Of a stretch of 64,000 nt of DNA, positions 17,039 through 27,170 are shown piece by piece. The notes under the pieces were generated by a model, which was not told the origin of the DNA, searched no databases, and saw nothing but the letters and a program-made list of their open reading frames with translations. Position numbers and translations under genes: made by a program. Source of the stretch: Sphingomonas sp. 28-66-16 (GTDB lineage: Bacteria > Pseudomonadota > Alphaproteobacteria > Sphingomonadales > Sphingomonadaceae); assembly GCA_002281485.1 (NCBI GenBank), contig NCGF01000001.1:1-64000 (forward strand), in the 5' to 3' direction. How positions within the stretch are numbered: position 1 is the first letter of the stretch; every line of letters begins with the position of its first letter.

Positions 17039-17821
17039 TTATCGCGGCGCCATCCGGATCGCGCCGTCGAGGCGCACATCCTCTCCGTTGAAATAGCCAT
17101 TCTCGATCATCGTCAGCGCGAGATGGGCGTATTCGGGCGCGAGGCCGAGCCGCTTGGGGAAGGGGACGCTGGCGGCGAGCGCTTCCTTCACCTGCGGCGG
17201 GGCGGCGTTCATCAGCGGGGTGTTGAAGATTCCGGGCAGGATCGTGTTGATGCGGATGCCCTCCCCCATCAGATCGCGCGCGATCGGCAGCGTCATCCCG
17301 ACGACGCCGCCCTTCGACGCCGAATAGGCGGCCTGGCCGATCTGGCCGTCCTCGGCGGCGACCGACGCGGTCATCACCATCGCGCCGCGCTCGCCATCCT
17401 CTCCGGGCTCGAGCGTCAGCATGCCGGCCGCCGACTTGGCGACGCAACGGAAAGTGCCGACGAGGTTGATCTGGATGAGCCAGTTGAACGCTTCGAGGCT
17501 GAAATGCTTGATGCTGCCGTCTTCCTTCGAGCGGCTCGCGGTCTTCATCGCATTGCCGGTCCCCGCGCAGCAGACGAGCACGCGCTCCTGGCCATGCGCC
17601 TCGCGCGCCTTGGCAAAACCGGCGTCGACGCTCTCTTCGCTGGTGACGTTCACCTCGCAGAAGATGCCGCCGATATCGGCCGCGACGGCCTCGCCCTTGG
17701 CGGCCTGCATGTCGAAGATCGCGACCTTGACGCCCTTGGCGGCGAGCGCGCGCGCCGTCGCCTCGCCGAGACCGGAGGCGCCGCCGGTGACGACGGCGGC
17801 GATGGTGGAATCGAGTTTCAT
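17039..17821 (-). CDS. SDR family oxidoreductase (3-hydroxyacyl-CoA dehydrogenase-like)
   Basis: NAD(P)-dependent short-chain dehydrogenase of 260 residues. Cofactor motif TGGASGLG at the N-terminus, NAG-equivalent CCAGTGN, catalytic Ser in MTASVAAEDG and the YSASKGG Tyr-Lys pair. The overall layout (acidic IFDMQ favouring NAD) is closest to HSD17B10-type 3-hydroxyacyl-CoA dehydrogenases. Lying beside thiolase, enoyl-CoA hydratase and acyl-CoA synthetase genes, it probably catalyses the hydroxyacyl-CoA oxidation step. A family A repeat (17839..17922) separates it from the thiolase gene upstream. Confidence 0.9.
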   Translation of the reverse strand: MKLDSTIAAVVTGGASGLGEATARALAAKGVKVAIFDMQAAKGEAVAADIGGIFCEVNVTSEESVDAGFAKAREAHGQERVLVCCAGTGNAMKTASRSKEDGSIKHFSLEAFNWLIQINLVGTFRCVAKSAAGMLTLEPGEDGERGAMVMTASVAAEDGQIGQAAYSASKGGVVGMTLPIARDLMGEGIRINTILPGIFNTPLMNAAPPQVKEALAASVPFPKRLGLAPEYAHLALTMIENGYFNGEDVRLDGAIRMAPR

Positions 17822-17838
17822 CTATTTTCTCCTAAGGC

Positions 17839-17922
17839 GTCACCCCGGACTTGTTCCGGGGCCCACCGCGCCTCGAAAGCAGAGCGCGGCTGCGGGGAGC
17901 CCCGGAACAGGTCCGGGGTGAC
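17839..17922. repeat. family A palindromic repeat (copy A2)
   Basis: The left half GTCACCCCGGACTTGTTCCG and the right half CCCGGAACAGGTCCGGGGTG are inverted copies, and each can fold alone. The element fills most of the 117-base gap between the thiolase stop (17939) and the SDR start (17821), within one presumed transcript. Confidence 0.88.
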
Positions 17923-17938
17923 GGTCGACTGTTTCAGT

Positions 17939-19111
<1,173 letters not shown>

Positions 19112-19217
19112 GATCGACTCTCCAAGATCAGTTGTGATTTGCGACGCGTTGTTGCGCAATCGGGCCTGAGCGGCAAGACTATCTCGCACCTGCAATAGCG
19201 ACAATAAGGGCGTAGCG

Positions 19218-19883
19218 ATGAATGTCACGGAAGCCGTAGCGGCACGCCGATCGGTGCGGGGATTTCTCGACAGGCCGGTCGACCCGGCGCTACTCGCGCG
19301 ACTCGCGCGCCAGGCCGCACAGGCGCCATCGGGGGGCAATCTGCAGCCCTGGCATATCGATCTGCTCACCGGCGAGTCGCTTGCGGCACTGAAAAGCTTG
19401 ATGGCCGAGCGGCAGGCGGCGGGCGCGCTCGAAGCGGCGCAATATGATATTTATCCGCGCGCGCTCAGCGGGCTCTACAAGGATCGCCGCTTTCAGGTCG
19501 GCATGGCGCTCTATGGCGCGATGGGCATCGAGCGCAGCGATGCCGACGCCCGGAACCGCGAGTTCCGGCGCAATTTTCAGTTCTTCGGGGCGCCGGCGGC
19601 GCTGTTCTGCACCGTCGACCGGATGATGGGGCCGCCGCAATGGAGCGATCTCGGCATGTATCTGCAAAGCTTCATGCTGCTCGCGGTCGAAGCGGGGCTC
19701 GCCACCTGCGCGCAGGAATGCTGGGCGATCTATCCCGAGACGGTCGACGGCTTTTTGGGCACGCCGCCCGAACGGATGCTCTTTTGCGGCATGGCGATCG
19801 GCTATGAAGACGCGAACGCCCCCGCCAACCGGCTGCGCGCCGAGCGCGCACCGGAGGAAGAATGGCTGACGGTGCGGGGGTAG
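19218..19883 (+). CDS. nitroreductase family protein
   Basis: FMN-dependent NAD(P)H oxidoreductase fold, 221 residues. The N-terminal AVAARRSVRGFLDRPV is the family FMN-phosphate-binding block (RRSVR); PSGGNLQPWHIDLL and the C-terminal MAIGYEDANAPANRLR complete the pattern. The substrate is unknown: nitro compounds, quinones or flavin are all possible. It stands alone on the plus strand between the thiolase and a family C repeat. Confidence 0.88.
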   Translation: MNVTEAVAARRSVRGFLDRPVDPALLARLARQAAQAPSGGNLQPWHIDLLTGESLAALKSLMAERQAAGALEAAQYDIYPRALSGLYKDRRFQVGMALYGAMGIERSDADARNREFRRNFQFFGAPAALFCTVDRMMGPPQWSDLGMYLQSFMLLAVEAGLATCAQECWAIYPETVDGFLGTPPERMLFCGMAIGYEDANAPANRLRAERAPEEEWLTVRG

Positions 19884-19919
19884 CAACGTCAATATTGCAG
19901 AACGGCCAATCTCAACAAC

Positions 19920-20044
19920 CCGTTCGGCCCGAGCCCGCCGAAGGCTCTCCTGAGCGCCTGCCTTGGCAGGCAGCCGAAGGGGCCTGCCCTTCCTTTCGAC
20001 CGCCGACAAGGAGGGCAGCCCTTCGACAAGCGCGGGGCAAACGG
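19920..20044. repeat. family C palindromic repeat (copy C2, expanded)
   Basis: Opens CCGTTCGGCCCGAGCCCGCC and closes with AGCGCGGGGCAAACGG. In the middle it contains nested inverted pieces GCCTGCCTTGGCAGGCAG and CCGAAGG/CCTTTCG. It is longer than copy C1 and looks like two units joined. It lies between the converging nitroreductase and RNA helicase genes. Confidence 0.7.
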
Positions 20045-20056
20045 AAAGCGGCAGAT

Positions 20057-21502
20057 TTACGCCGAGGCGCGGGCGCCACCGCCACGACCGCGACCGCCGC
20101 GACCACGACCACCGCCGGGCCGGCCTGCGCCGTTTCCGGCCGGACGACCTTGGCCTTGACCCTGGCCATTGCCCGCCGGGCGACCGCCGGCCGTCGCCGG
20201 ATTGGCGACCGTGCGCGGCGCACCACCCGATGGGGCGCTCGCCGGTCGCGCACGATGCGTCGCGCGGGGATGCGCGGGCTGGCGGTTGTTGCCGATATCA
20301 CGGCGCGGGCGCTCGACCGGATCGACCATGCCCGATTTGGCCCGCTCGGACTTGATCTTGGCGGCTTCGTTCACGAACGCGTCGGGCAACGGCATCACCG
20401 TCACCTTCTGGCGGGTCAATTTCTCTATATCGCGCAGATAGCTCTTCTCGTCATCGGCGCAAAAAGCGATCGCGATCCCCGACGCTCCGGCGCGCGCGGT
20501 GCGGCCGATGCGGTGGACATATTGCTCGGCGACATTGGGCAGCTCGAAGTTGATGACGTGGCTGACCCCCGACACATCGATGCCGCGCGCGGCGATGTCG
20601 GTCGCGACCATGATCTTGACCTTACCCGACTTGAACTCGGCGAGCGCGCGTTCGCGCTGCGGCTGGCTCTTATTGCCGTGGATCGCGTTGGCGGCGATGC
20701 CGTTGCCCGCGAGCAACTTCACGACGCGGTCGGCGCCGTGCTTGGTGCGCGTGAAGATCAGCGCGCGCTCGACGGGTTCGGCGCGCAGGATCATCGTCAG
20801 CAGCGCCTGCTTCTCGGCCTGCTGGACGAAGATCACCGATTGATCGACGCGCTCGGCGGTGGTCGCGACGGGCGCGACCGAGACGGTCTCGGGCTCGAAC
20901 AGGAATTTGTCGGCGAGCTCGCGGATCGCCTTCGGCATCGTCGCCGAGAAGAACAGGCTCTGGCGCGATTTCGGCAGCAATTGCACGATCCGCTTGAGCG
21001 CGTGGATGAAGCCCAGGTCGAGCATCTGATCGGCTTCGTCGAGAACAAGGATCTCGATGTCGCCGAGCGTCACGTACTTCTGCTCGATCAGGTCGATCAG
21101 CCGCCCCGGCGTGGCGACGAGGATGTCGACGCCGTTCGACAGCGTCTGGCGATCCTTGCCGACCGAGGTGCCGCCGAAGACGGTCGCGACCGACAGCTTC
21201 GAGAAGCGGCCATAGGTGCGCGCGCTCTCGGCAATCTGGCTGGCGAGCTCGCGGGTCGGGGCGAGGACGAGCATCCGGCACGCGCGCGGACGGACATGCT
21301 CGTTGGCGGCGACGAGCCGCTGGATCGACGGCAGCATGAACGCTGCGGTCTTGCCGGTGCCGGTCTGCGCGATGCCGAGCAGATCGCCGCCCTTGAGCAG
21401 GATCGGGATTGCCTGCGCCTGGATCGGCGTGGCGGTGGTGTAGTTGTTCTGCGCAAGCGCGCGCAGCAGGGACTCGTTGAGCCCGAGATTCTGGAAGGAC
21501 AT
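20057..21502 (-). CDS. DEAD-box ATP-dependent RNA helicase
   Basis: RhlE-like RNA helicase of 481 residues. Q motif and AQTGTGKT (I), APTREL (Ia), TPGR (Ib), DEAD (II), SAT (III), IFTRTKHGAD (IV), ATDIAARGID (V) and HRIGRTAR (VI) are all present. The tail of about 100 residues is Arg/Gly/Pro/Ala-rich with RGG-like GRGRGG units, typical for RNA binding. The ATG at 21502 is the family start (SFQNLGL). It probably works in RNA remodelling or cold adaptation. Upstream (21503..21786) is a 284-base divergent region with no gene I can support; it holds a small GGGCGT/ACGCCC palindrome. Confidence 0.93.
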   Translation of the reverse strand: MSFQNLGLNESLLRALAQNNYTTATPIQAQAIPILLKGGDLLGIAQTGTGKTAAFMLPSIQRLVAANEHVRPRACRMLVLAPTRELASQIAESARTYGRFSKLSVATVFGGTSVGKDRQTLSNGVDILVATPGRLIDLIEQKYVTLGDIEILVLDEADQMLDLGFIHALKRIVQLLPKSRQSLFFSATMPKAIRELADKFLFEPETVSVAPVATTAERVDQSVIFVQQAEKQALLTMILRAEPVERALIFTRTKHGADRVVKLLAGNGIAANAIHGNKSQPQRERALAEFKSGKVKIMVATDIAARGIDVSGVSHVINFELPNVAEQYVHRIGRTARAGASGIAIAFCADDEKSYLRDIEKLTRQKVTVMPLPDAFVNEAAKIKSERAKSGMVDPVERPRRDIGNNRQPAHPRATHRARPASAPSGGAPRTVANPATAGGRPAGNGQGQGQGRPAGNGAGRPGGGRGRGGRGRGGGARASA

Positions 21503-21786
21503 GGATTCACTCTCATGTGCCAGCGGCCCGAGCGTGATTTTCAGACACGACGGGGCGGCGGGCGGGGACAAATGTCGCGCCCCGCGTGATGTGGGAAGCT
21601 TGGGTTAGAACCGAGGCAGAGCCGGGGCGTTACGCCCGATCACGCTGCATGATGCCTCGCTGAGCGGGCAAATGGATGCTGCCCTGCCAAAAGTCAAGGA
21701 ATTTCGGTCCGTCGCCATGGTTTGCGCGCTTGCATCGCCGGAGCCTACCGATAGTCTGTCGCACCACCCGACCATGGGAGACGATA

Positions 21787-23307
21787 ATGGCCATGCCGAC
21801 CGACGCCAATCGCCGCTCGATCCTCAAAGGGGCAGCGCTCGGCGCGGCGCTGGCGGTGCCCGGGGCGGCGCTCGCCAAGGACGACATGGCGCCGCTGCGC
21901 ACGGCGATCGCCGACGGGCACGAGGCATCGATCAAGCGGCTGCGCGACTGGATCGCGCTCCCCACCATCGCCGCCGAGGGCCGCAACGTGAAGGAGGGCG
22001 CGGCCTACATGGCCGAGCTCGCCAAAGAAGCGGGATTCCAGCATGTCGAGATCGTCCCGACCGACGGCGTGCCGGGCGTGTTCGCGACGATGGACAATGG
22101 CGCGAAGAAGACGCTCGCGCTCTATTTCATGTACGACGTCAAGCAATATGACCCCGCCGAATGGTCGTCGCCGCCGCTCGAAGGCCGAATCGTCGACAAG
22201 CCCGGGCTCGGCAAGATTCTGGTGGCGCGCGGCGCGGTCAACCAGAAGGGCCCCGAATCGGTCGTGCTGGCGGCGCTTGCCGCGCTGAAGGCGACCGGGC
22301 GCAAGCCGCCGGTCAACCTCGTGCTCGTCTGCGAAGGCGAGGAGGAGATCGGCTCGCCGCACTTCCCCCAGATCGTCCGCCGCACCGACATCACCGCCGC
22401 GCTTCGCAAGAGCGTTGGCGCCGTGATCCCCAGCGCGTGGCAGTCGCCCGTCGACGGCGCCGCCGCGATCAATCTGGGCGCGAAGGGCATCATCGAATGC
22501 GAGCTGGTCGCCTCGGGCGAAAAATGGGGCCGCGGCCCCGCCAAGGACCTGCATTCGTCGAACAAGGCGATCGTCGACAGCCCGGCCTGGCATCTCGTGG
22601 AAGCACTCCAGACGCTGGTGACGCCCGACGGCAACACCGCCGCGATCGACGGCTGGTTCGAAAAGGTCCGCCCGCTGACGGTTCGCGAAAAGGCGCTGAT
22701 CGCCGATTCGTCCGCGAAGAGCACCGAGGCGGAGGCCATGCAGCAGATGGGGGTGAAACATTTCGTCGGCGACATGACCTGGCAAGAGACGATGGAACGG
22801 CTCGCTGCGATCCCGACGGTCAATATCGAAGGGCTGGTCGCGGGCTATACCGGGCCGGGCGGCAAGACGATCCTGCCCTCGCGCGCGGTCGCCAAGCTCG
22901 ACATGCGGCTGGTCCCCAACCAGACCTTTGACGATTGCGTCGCCAAGCTGAAGGCGCATCTCGCCAAACGCGGCTTCGGCGACATCGAAGTGAAGGTCAC
23001 CGGCGGATATGACCCGACCGAGACCGACGAGAATTCGTCGCTGATCAAGGCCGAGCTTGCGAGCTATGCCCGCGCCGGGATCAAGACCTCGGTCTATCCG
23101 CGGCTGGCGGGGTCGTGGCCGGGCTATGTGTTCACCTCGGCGCCGGTGTCGCTCGCGGCGGGGCAGTTCGGCTTCGGTCATGGCAATGGTGCGCACGCCC
23201 CCGACGAGTATCTGCTGATCGAAAGCAGCAACCCGAAGGTGCTCGGCTATGATGCATCGGCGCTGGGCTTCATCGATTTCTTCCACCAGATCGCTGCCAC
23301 CGGGTGA
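21787..23307 (+). CDS. exported M20-superfamily peptidase-like protein with altered metal ligands
   Basis: The 506-residue product begins with a Tat-like signal (NRRSILKGAALGAAL, then an AxA site near residue 26). The body is M20/M25/M40-like: the EGEEEIGSP block with the general-base Glu, a dimerisation domain and a C-terminal GFGHGNGAHAPDE with the last His ligand. Two canonical positions differ: the usual H-x-D block reads YFMYDVKQ (Met115 for His), and the bridging Asp block reads GAVNQKG (Asn152 for Asp). It may use fewer metals or be a binding protein. The start is ATG at 21787 after GGAG. Substrate unknown. Confidence 0.85.
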   Translation: MAMPTDANRRSILKGAALGAALAVPGAALAKDDMAPLRTAIADGHEASIKRLRDWIALPTIAAEGRNVKEGAAYMAELAKEAGFQHVEIVPTDGVPGVFATMDNGAKKTLALYFMYDVKQYDPAEWSSPPLEGRIVDKPGLGKILVARGAVNQKGPESVVLAALAALKATGRKPPVNLVLVCEGEEEIGSPHFPQIVRRTDITAALRKSVGAVIPSAWQSPVDGAAAINLGAKGIIECELVASGEKWGRGPAKDLHSSNKAIVDSPAWHLVEALQTLVTPDGNTAAIDGWFEKVRPLTVREKALIADSSAKSTEAEAMQQMGVKHFVGDMTWQETMERLAAIPTVNIEGLVAGYTGPGGKTILPSRAVAKLDMRLVPNQTFDDCVAKLKAHLAKRGFGDIEVKVTGGYDPTETDENSSLIKAELASYARAGIKTSVYPRLAGSWPGYVFTSAPVSLAAGQFGFGHGNGAHAPDEYLLIESSNPKVLGYDASALGFIDFFHQIAATG

Positions 23308-23479
23308 GTCGGGGCATCGCGACCGGCGAAGCAACGAAGATGGATTAATCTGCCCAAGCGGCAGCCGGACGACGCGACTATGAGATGCTTTCGCATAGCG
23401 AGAGTCGATCGCTGGTCGCGGATCGCCGGCGCCCTTCGAAAGAGCCGGTCGGCCAGCGTCTTCTGGAGGGAGGACGGCG

Positions 23480-24292
23480 ATGCCCACGACGCTGCCGCGC
23501 GACTGGATCAGCGCCGCGCTCGAACTGACCGGCCATTTCGAGGAAGCGGACGCGCCGTGGTCGGCCGTGTCGGGCAATTTCGACGGGATGGGCGTGTCGC
23601 TGGGCGTGCTGCAGTGGAATTTCGGTCAGGGGTCGCTGCAGCCGCTCGTTCGGCGCGCGGGCCGCGCCAGCGTCGAGGCGGCGATGCCGACCATCGGCGC
23701 GGCCTTCTGGGCGGCGAGCGCGAACGGCGCAGACTGGCGAACGATCGTTGCCGCCTGGCATGACGGCAAGATCCTCAAGGCGGTGCCGCTCGAGGAACTG
23801 CGCGCATTCACCGGCAGCGCCGCCTTCGTCGATCAACAGATCGATGCGAGCAGCAAGGTCGCCGGCACCGCCTATAAACTTGCCAGCACCTGGGCGAACA
23901 GCGATCCGCTGTTCGGCGCGGTCAGCCGGCCGCTGTTCTGCTGGTTCTTCGACCTGATGACCCAGAATGGCGGGCTGAAAGGCCTGACGATCGCCGAACT
24001 CGACAGGTTCCGCGCCAGCACCGCCGATCCGATCGGGCTCGTCTGCGATTGGCTGGCGAGTCAACCTTCCTCCATTTCGGGCTTTCGGGACGCCCGCCGG
24101 AATGCGCAGCTCTGGCGGACGCCCGGCGGACCGCGCGAAGACGCGCTTCTGTTGCTGAGCTATCTCCGCTGCCTGCGATCGTCGGCGCCGTGGCAGGTCG
24201 ACGTGCTCAATCGCAAGGGCAGCATCGCCCGCGCGGCCGGCTGGGTACACGGCGAGCGGCAGAATCTGACGCGCATCCTCGGCAGCTGGTAA
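23480..24292 (+). CDS. lysozyme/chitosanase-like domain protein (270 aa)
   Basis: I do not recognise an exact family. Residues 10-60 contain ALELTGHFEEADAPWSAV, then GNFDGMGVSLGVLQWNFGQG, which resembles the catalytic start of lysozyme-superfamily glycosidases (an acidic residue followed by a GALQ/GVLQWN turn), seen in chitosanase-like and peptidoglycan-active proteins. The C-terminal half is helical, with ALLLLSYLRCLRSSAPWQVDV and an Arg-rich end. No signal peptide is visible, so export or a phage-like/effector origin is unclear. The ATG at 23480 has a strong GGAGGGAGG site. It converges with the S41 peptidase gene. Confidence 0.65.
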   Translation: MPTTLPRDWISAALELTGHFEEADAPWSAVSGNFDGMGVSLGVLQWNFGQGSLQPLVRRAGRASVEAAMPTIGAAFWAASANGADWRTIVAAWHDGKILKAVPLEELRAFTGSAAFVDQQIDASSKVAGTAYKLASTWANSDPLFGAVSRPLFCWFFDLMTQNGGLKGLTIAELDRFRASTADPIGLVCDWLASQPSSISGFRDARRNAQLWRTPGGPREDALLLLSYLRCLRSSAPWQVDVLNRKGSIARAAGWVHGERQNLTRILGSW

Positions 24293-24307
24293 CGCCGTGC
24301 CCGGCGG

Positions 24308-25756
24308 TCAGAACATCCCAGGGACCTGATATTGCGCCGCGCTCGGCACGAGCGGGCGCAGGAGCACCGGACGTGTGGCCAGCGACCGCGACGTCTGGGT
24401 GCCACTGCCCGCGAGCGGGGTGCAGCTGACGCCGGCCAGATAGTTGAGCGCCGCGCGCGTCGATGCCTCTTGCGGGTCGCCGAGCGGGTGGGTGACATCG
24501 TCTGCCGCCGCGCAACTCGCCTCGACCTTGGTGGCGAGGCCGTCATAATAATCGCCCTGCCGCGCGGCATTCTGGGTCGCGAAGGCGACGACCCGCAGCC
24601 GATCGTCGCACGCGGCGCGATCGAGCCCCACCTGCCCGACCGGCTTGCCATAGCTGTTGCTGCCGATCAGCGCGAGATTGGCGTGGAGATAAGGAATGAA
24701 CGCGTTGATGACGAGTTCGCTCGCCGAGGCCGAGGCGCCGGTGGTGATGAAAGCGATCTTCGTCGGCGCCACCGATTGCGGTTGCGGCGCGAATTGCCGC
24801 GTCACATTGTTCGAAGATTTTTCGGGCCGATACGTCGTGTAGCTCAATACCTCGGCGGTCGAGCGGCCCGCGCCGAGCAGATCGCCCATCAGCTCGGCGA
24901 TCGAGACGAGCCCGCCGCCATTGTAGCGGAGATCGACGATGATGTTGGTGATGCCCTGCGCGCGGAAACTGGCAAAGGCGCTGCGCAGGGCCGGATCGGC
25001 GGTCGAGATGAAGGTGCGCAGGTTGAGATAGCCCACCCGGCGCCCGTTGTCGGTGATGACCTGCGCGCCATAGCGGCTCGAGACCGGGGTCAGCGCATAA
25101 TCGGTCTTGGCGATCGTCACGTCGCGGGTGCCGCTGGCGTCGCGGATGCGCAGCAACCGGGTCGTTCCGGCGGTGTTGGGGCCGAGCGCGTTGGTCACGC
25201 CGTCGAGCCCCTCGGCGGCGATGATCGCGGCGACGGTACGGACATCGGACGGGCCAGTGCCGATCGCGACGATCTCGGCGCCGCGATCGATCCCGGCGGC
25301 GAGCGCGGCGGTGCCCTCGAACGCCTCTGCGATGAAGACGCGCTGCTGCGCGGCGTCGGTCGACAGGCGGATGCCAAAGCCCGCGCTCGATCCCGAATTG
25401 AAGAAAGCATCTTCCTGCGCGATCGAGGTCAGATAGGTGAAGTAGCGATCGTGCCGCTGCGCCCGCGCGGTCGCCGTCAGCGCGTCGACATAATCGCTCA
25501 CCTTCGGATAAGGCGCGGGATCGAGATTGGTCGGCAGCGTCTCGGGAAACAGATACCATTCGCGCAGCTGCGCCGCCGCCCAATCCTGCCGGTCACGCAA
25601 CGAGCAGCCCGCAGGGGTCGGAGTGCCGCCGGTTGTTCCGGTCGAGGCGGTGCTGCCTGATCCACCGCCACCGCCACCACCGCCGCCGCATCCTGCGACC
25701 AGCGCGATGATCGCGGTGATGGCGGTCGCCCGCCGCAGCGCTCCGATTCGGATCAC
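24308..25756 (-). CDS. S41 family peptidase, lipoprotein
   Basis: Periplasmic C-terminal-processing-type protease of 482 residues. It has a lipoprotein signal ending LVAGC, then a Gly-run and Ser/Thr linker, a helical N-terminal domain, a PDZ-like segment (GSSAGFGIRLS to IGTGPSDVRTV) and the S41 core: VGYLNLRTFIS, VDLRYNGGG, the Ser nucleophile in TTGASASASELV and the Lys general base in SNSYGKPVG. The C-terminal part carries several Cys. The substrate is not evident. It diverges from nothing close and is followed on the same strand only by its convergent neighbour. Confidence 0.9.
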   Translation of the reverse strand: MIRIGALRRATAITAIIALVAGCGGGGGGGGGSGSTASTGTTGGTPTPAGCSLRDRQDWAAAQLREWYLFPETLPTNLDPAPYPKVSDYVDALTATARAQRHDRYFTYLTSIAQEDAFFNSGSSAGFGIRLSTDAAQQRVFIAEAFEGTAALAAGIDRGAEIVAIGTGPSDVRTVAAIIAAEGLDGVTNALGPNTAGTTRLLRIRDASGTRDVTIAKTDYALTPVSSRYGAQVITDNGRRVGYLNLRTFISTADPALRSAFASFRAQGITNIIVDLRYNGGGLVSIAELMGDLLGAGRSTAEVLSYTTYRPEKSSNNVTRQFAPQPQSVAPTKIAFITTGASASASELVINAFIPYLHANLALIGSNSYGKPVGQVGLDRAACDDRLRVVAFATQNAARQGDYYDGLATKVEASCAAADDVTHPLGDPQEASTRAALNYLAGVSCTPLAGSGTQTSRSLATRPVLLRPLVPSAAQYQVPGMF

Positions 25757-25859
25757 GTTCGTTCACCCTTGCCAGTGGAGGCACGGTATTATCGGCCCGA
25801 TCACCAGCCGAGAGCAATCCGCCGGCGATGGCTGGTGCGGCTTTTGCCGCGTCGCCGGC

Positions 25860-27170
25860 CTAGCGAGTATAGGCCTTGGGAAGCGCCCCTTCCTGCGGCT
25901 CGAGATAGCGCTTCAGGAGCGCGTCCTGGCGGGTCGCCAGCGACTGCTTGACCCCGTCGATATAGACGCTGAGCGCGGCGCTATCGAGTTCCAGCGGATC
26001 GCCCGACCAGATCACCACGTCGCCGTGCCGCCCGGGCCGCAGCGAGCCGAGCTCGCCGCCCAGCCCCATCGCTTCGGCGGGCACCGAGCTGATCGCCGCG
26101 AACGCCGCGTTCCAGTCGAGCCCGGTCGCGCCGGGGATTTTGGTCAGCGCGACCAGATTGCCGGCATATTGCTTCTCGTAACGCGCCTGGCGGGTGTCAT
26201 TGTCGTTGATGATGCCGATGCCGACGGTGACGCCCGCCGCCTTCATCCGGCCGACGTTGGACTGCGTCGCCGCGAGCGATTCGAATGCTTCGGGCAAGTC
26301 GTTGAGCGCCGAGGCGATCACCGGGATGCGCGCGGCCGCAAGTTCGGCGGCGACCATCCAGCCCTCCGACGCGCCGACGAACACCATCCGCACCGCCGGA
26401 AAATCCCTGCCGAGCGCGACCAGCGCCCGCATGTCGGACGCGCGCTCGACATGGATCAGCAGCGGCACCCGGCCGCTCACCACCGCGCCAAGCGCGGCGG
26501 CATCGGCACGGTTGACCAAGGCATCGCGGCCCTGATCGAGATAGGCGCCGGGCGCCTTGGCATAGGCGGAGGCTGCCTTCAGCGCATCTCGGAACGCGAC
26601 GATCGCGGCGGGGCGACTCCCGCCGGCCGCGCGGGCACCGCTTTCGCCATATTCCATGAACTGGAAGGCGCGCGGCAGGGAGACCGGGTTGCTGTCGGTG
26701 CCCAGATCGATGATCGCCCCCTGCCCGGCGAAAATCGCGCCGCGCGTCTCGGGCGCGACCACCGCGCGGGTGATGCCTTCGGCCCGGTTCAGCGCGATCG
26801 CGCTGGTCCTGGGGTTGATCGCGGGCGCGATGTCGATCGCGGCGTGGAAGGGCGAGTTGCTGGCGATGCTGTCGTTGGTCTGGTCGACGCCGTCGACCTC
26901 GACGATGCCGATCCGCGTGAAGCCCGCGACGATCCCCGGCGTCACGTAGCGCCCGCCGGCATCGACCGTCTCGACATTGGCCGGGACGGCGACGTTGCGG
27001 CCGGCGGCAACCACCTTGCCGTCCCGAACGACGACGGTGCCGCCCTCGATCGGCGCCGAGCCATCGCCGATCACCAGCTTGGCGTTGGTGATCGCCACCG
27101 ACTGGGCGGCGGCGGGCACCGCGGACGCGATCGCGGAGATCGCGGCGGTCAGAAGAAGGAGCCGCTTCAC
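25860..27170 (-). CDS. exported amidohydrolase-like protein lacking the HxH motif
   Basis: A 436-residue protein with a Sec signal (AISAIASAVPAAAQS, cleavage near 23) and an amidohydrolase layout: the N-terminal beta-sandwich, VDAGGRYVTPGIV, a TIM-barrel middle with LIHVERASDMRALV, and the C-terminal SLRPGRHGDVVIWSGDPLE. Where active members have D-x-H-x-H after TPG this one reads AGFTR (HxH replaced by Phe84 and Arg86), so the binuclear metal site is probably incomplete. It overlaps the upstream active-looking paralogue by 4 bases, so the two may act as partners. Confidence 0.85.
   Translation of the reverse strand: MKRLLLLTAAISAIASAVPAAAQSVAITNAKLVIGDGSAPIEGGTVVVRDGKVVAAGRNVAVPANVETVDAGGRYVTPGIVAGFTRIGIVEVDGVDQTNDSIASNSPFHAAIDIAPAINPRTSAIALNRAEGITRAVVAPETRGAIFAGQGAIIDLGTDSNPVSLPRAFQFMEYGESGARAAGGSRPAAIVAFRDALKAASAYAKAPGAYLDQGRDALVNRADAAALGAVVSGRVPLLIHVERASDMRALVALGRDFPAVRMVFVGASEGWMVAAELAAARIPVIASALNDLPEAFESLAATQSNVGRMKAAGVTVGIGIINDNDTRQARYEKQYAGNLVALTKIPGATGLDWNAAFAAISSVPAEAMGLGGELGSLRPGRHGDVVIWSGDPLELDSAALSVYIDGVKQSLATRQDALLKRYLEPQEGALPKAYTR

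Noticed and set aside
25655..25690. Run of GCC/ACC triplets as a microsatellite of interest
   Set aside because: It encodes the Gly linker after the lipobox of the S41 lipoprotein, a common feature.
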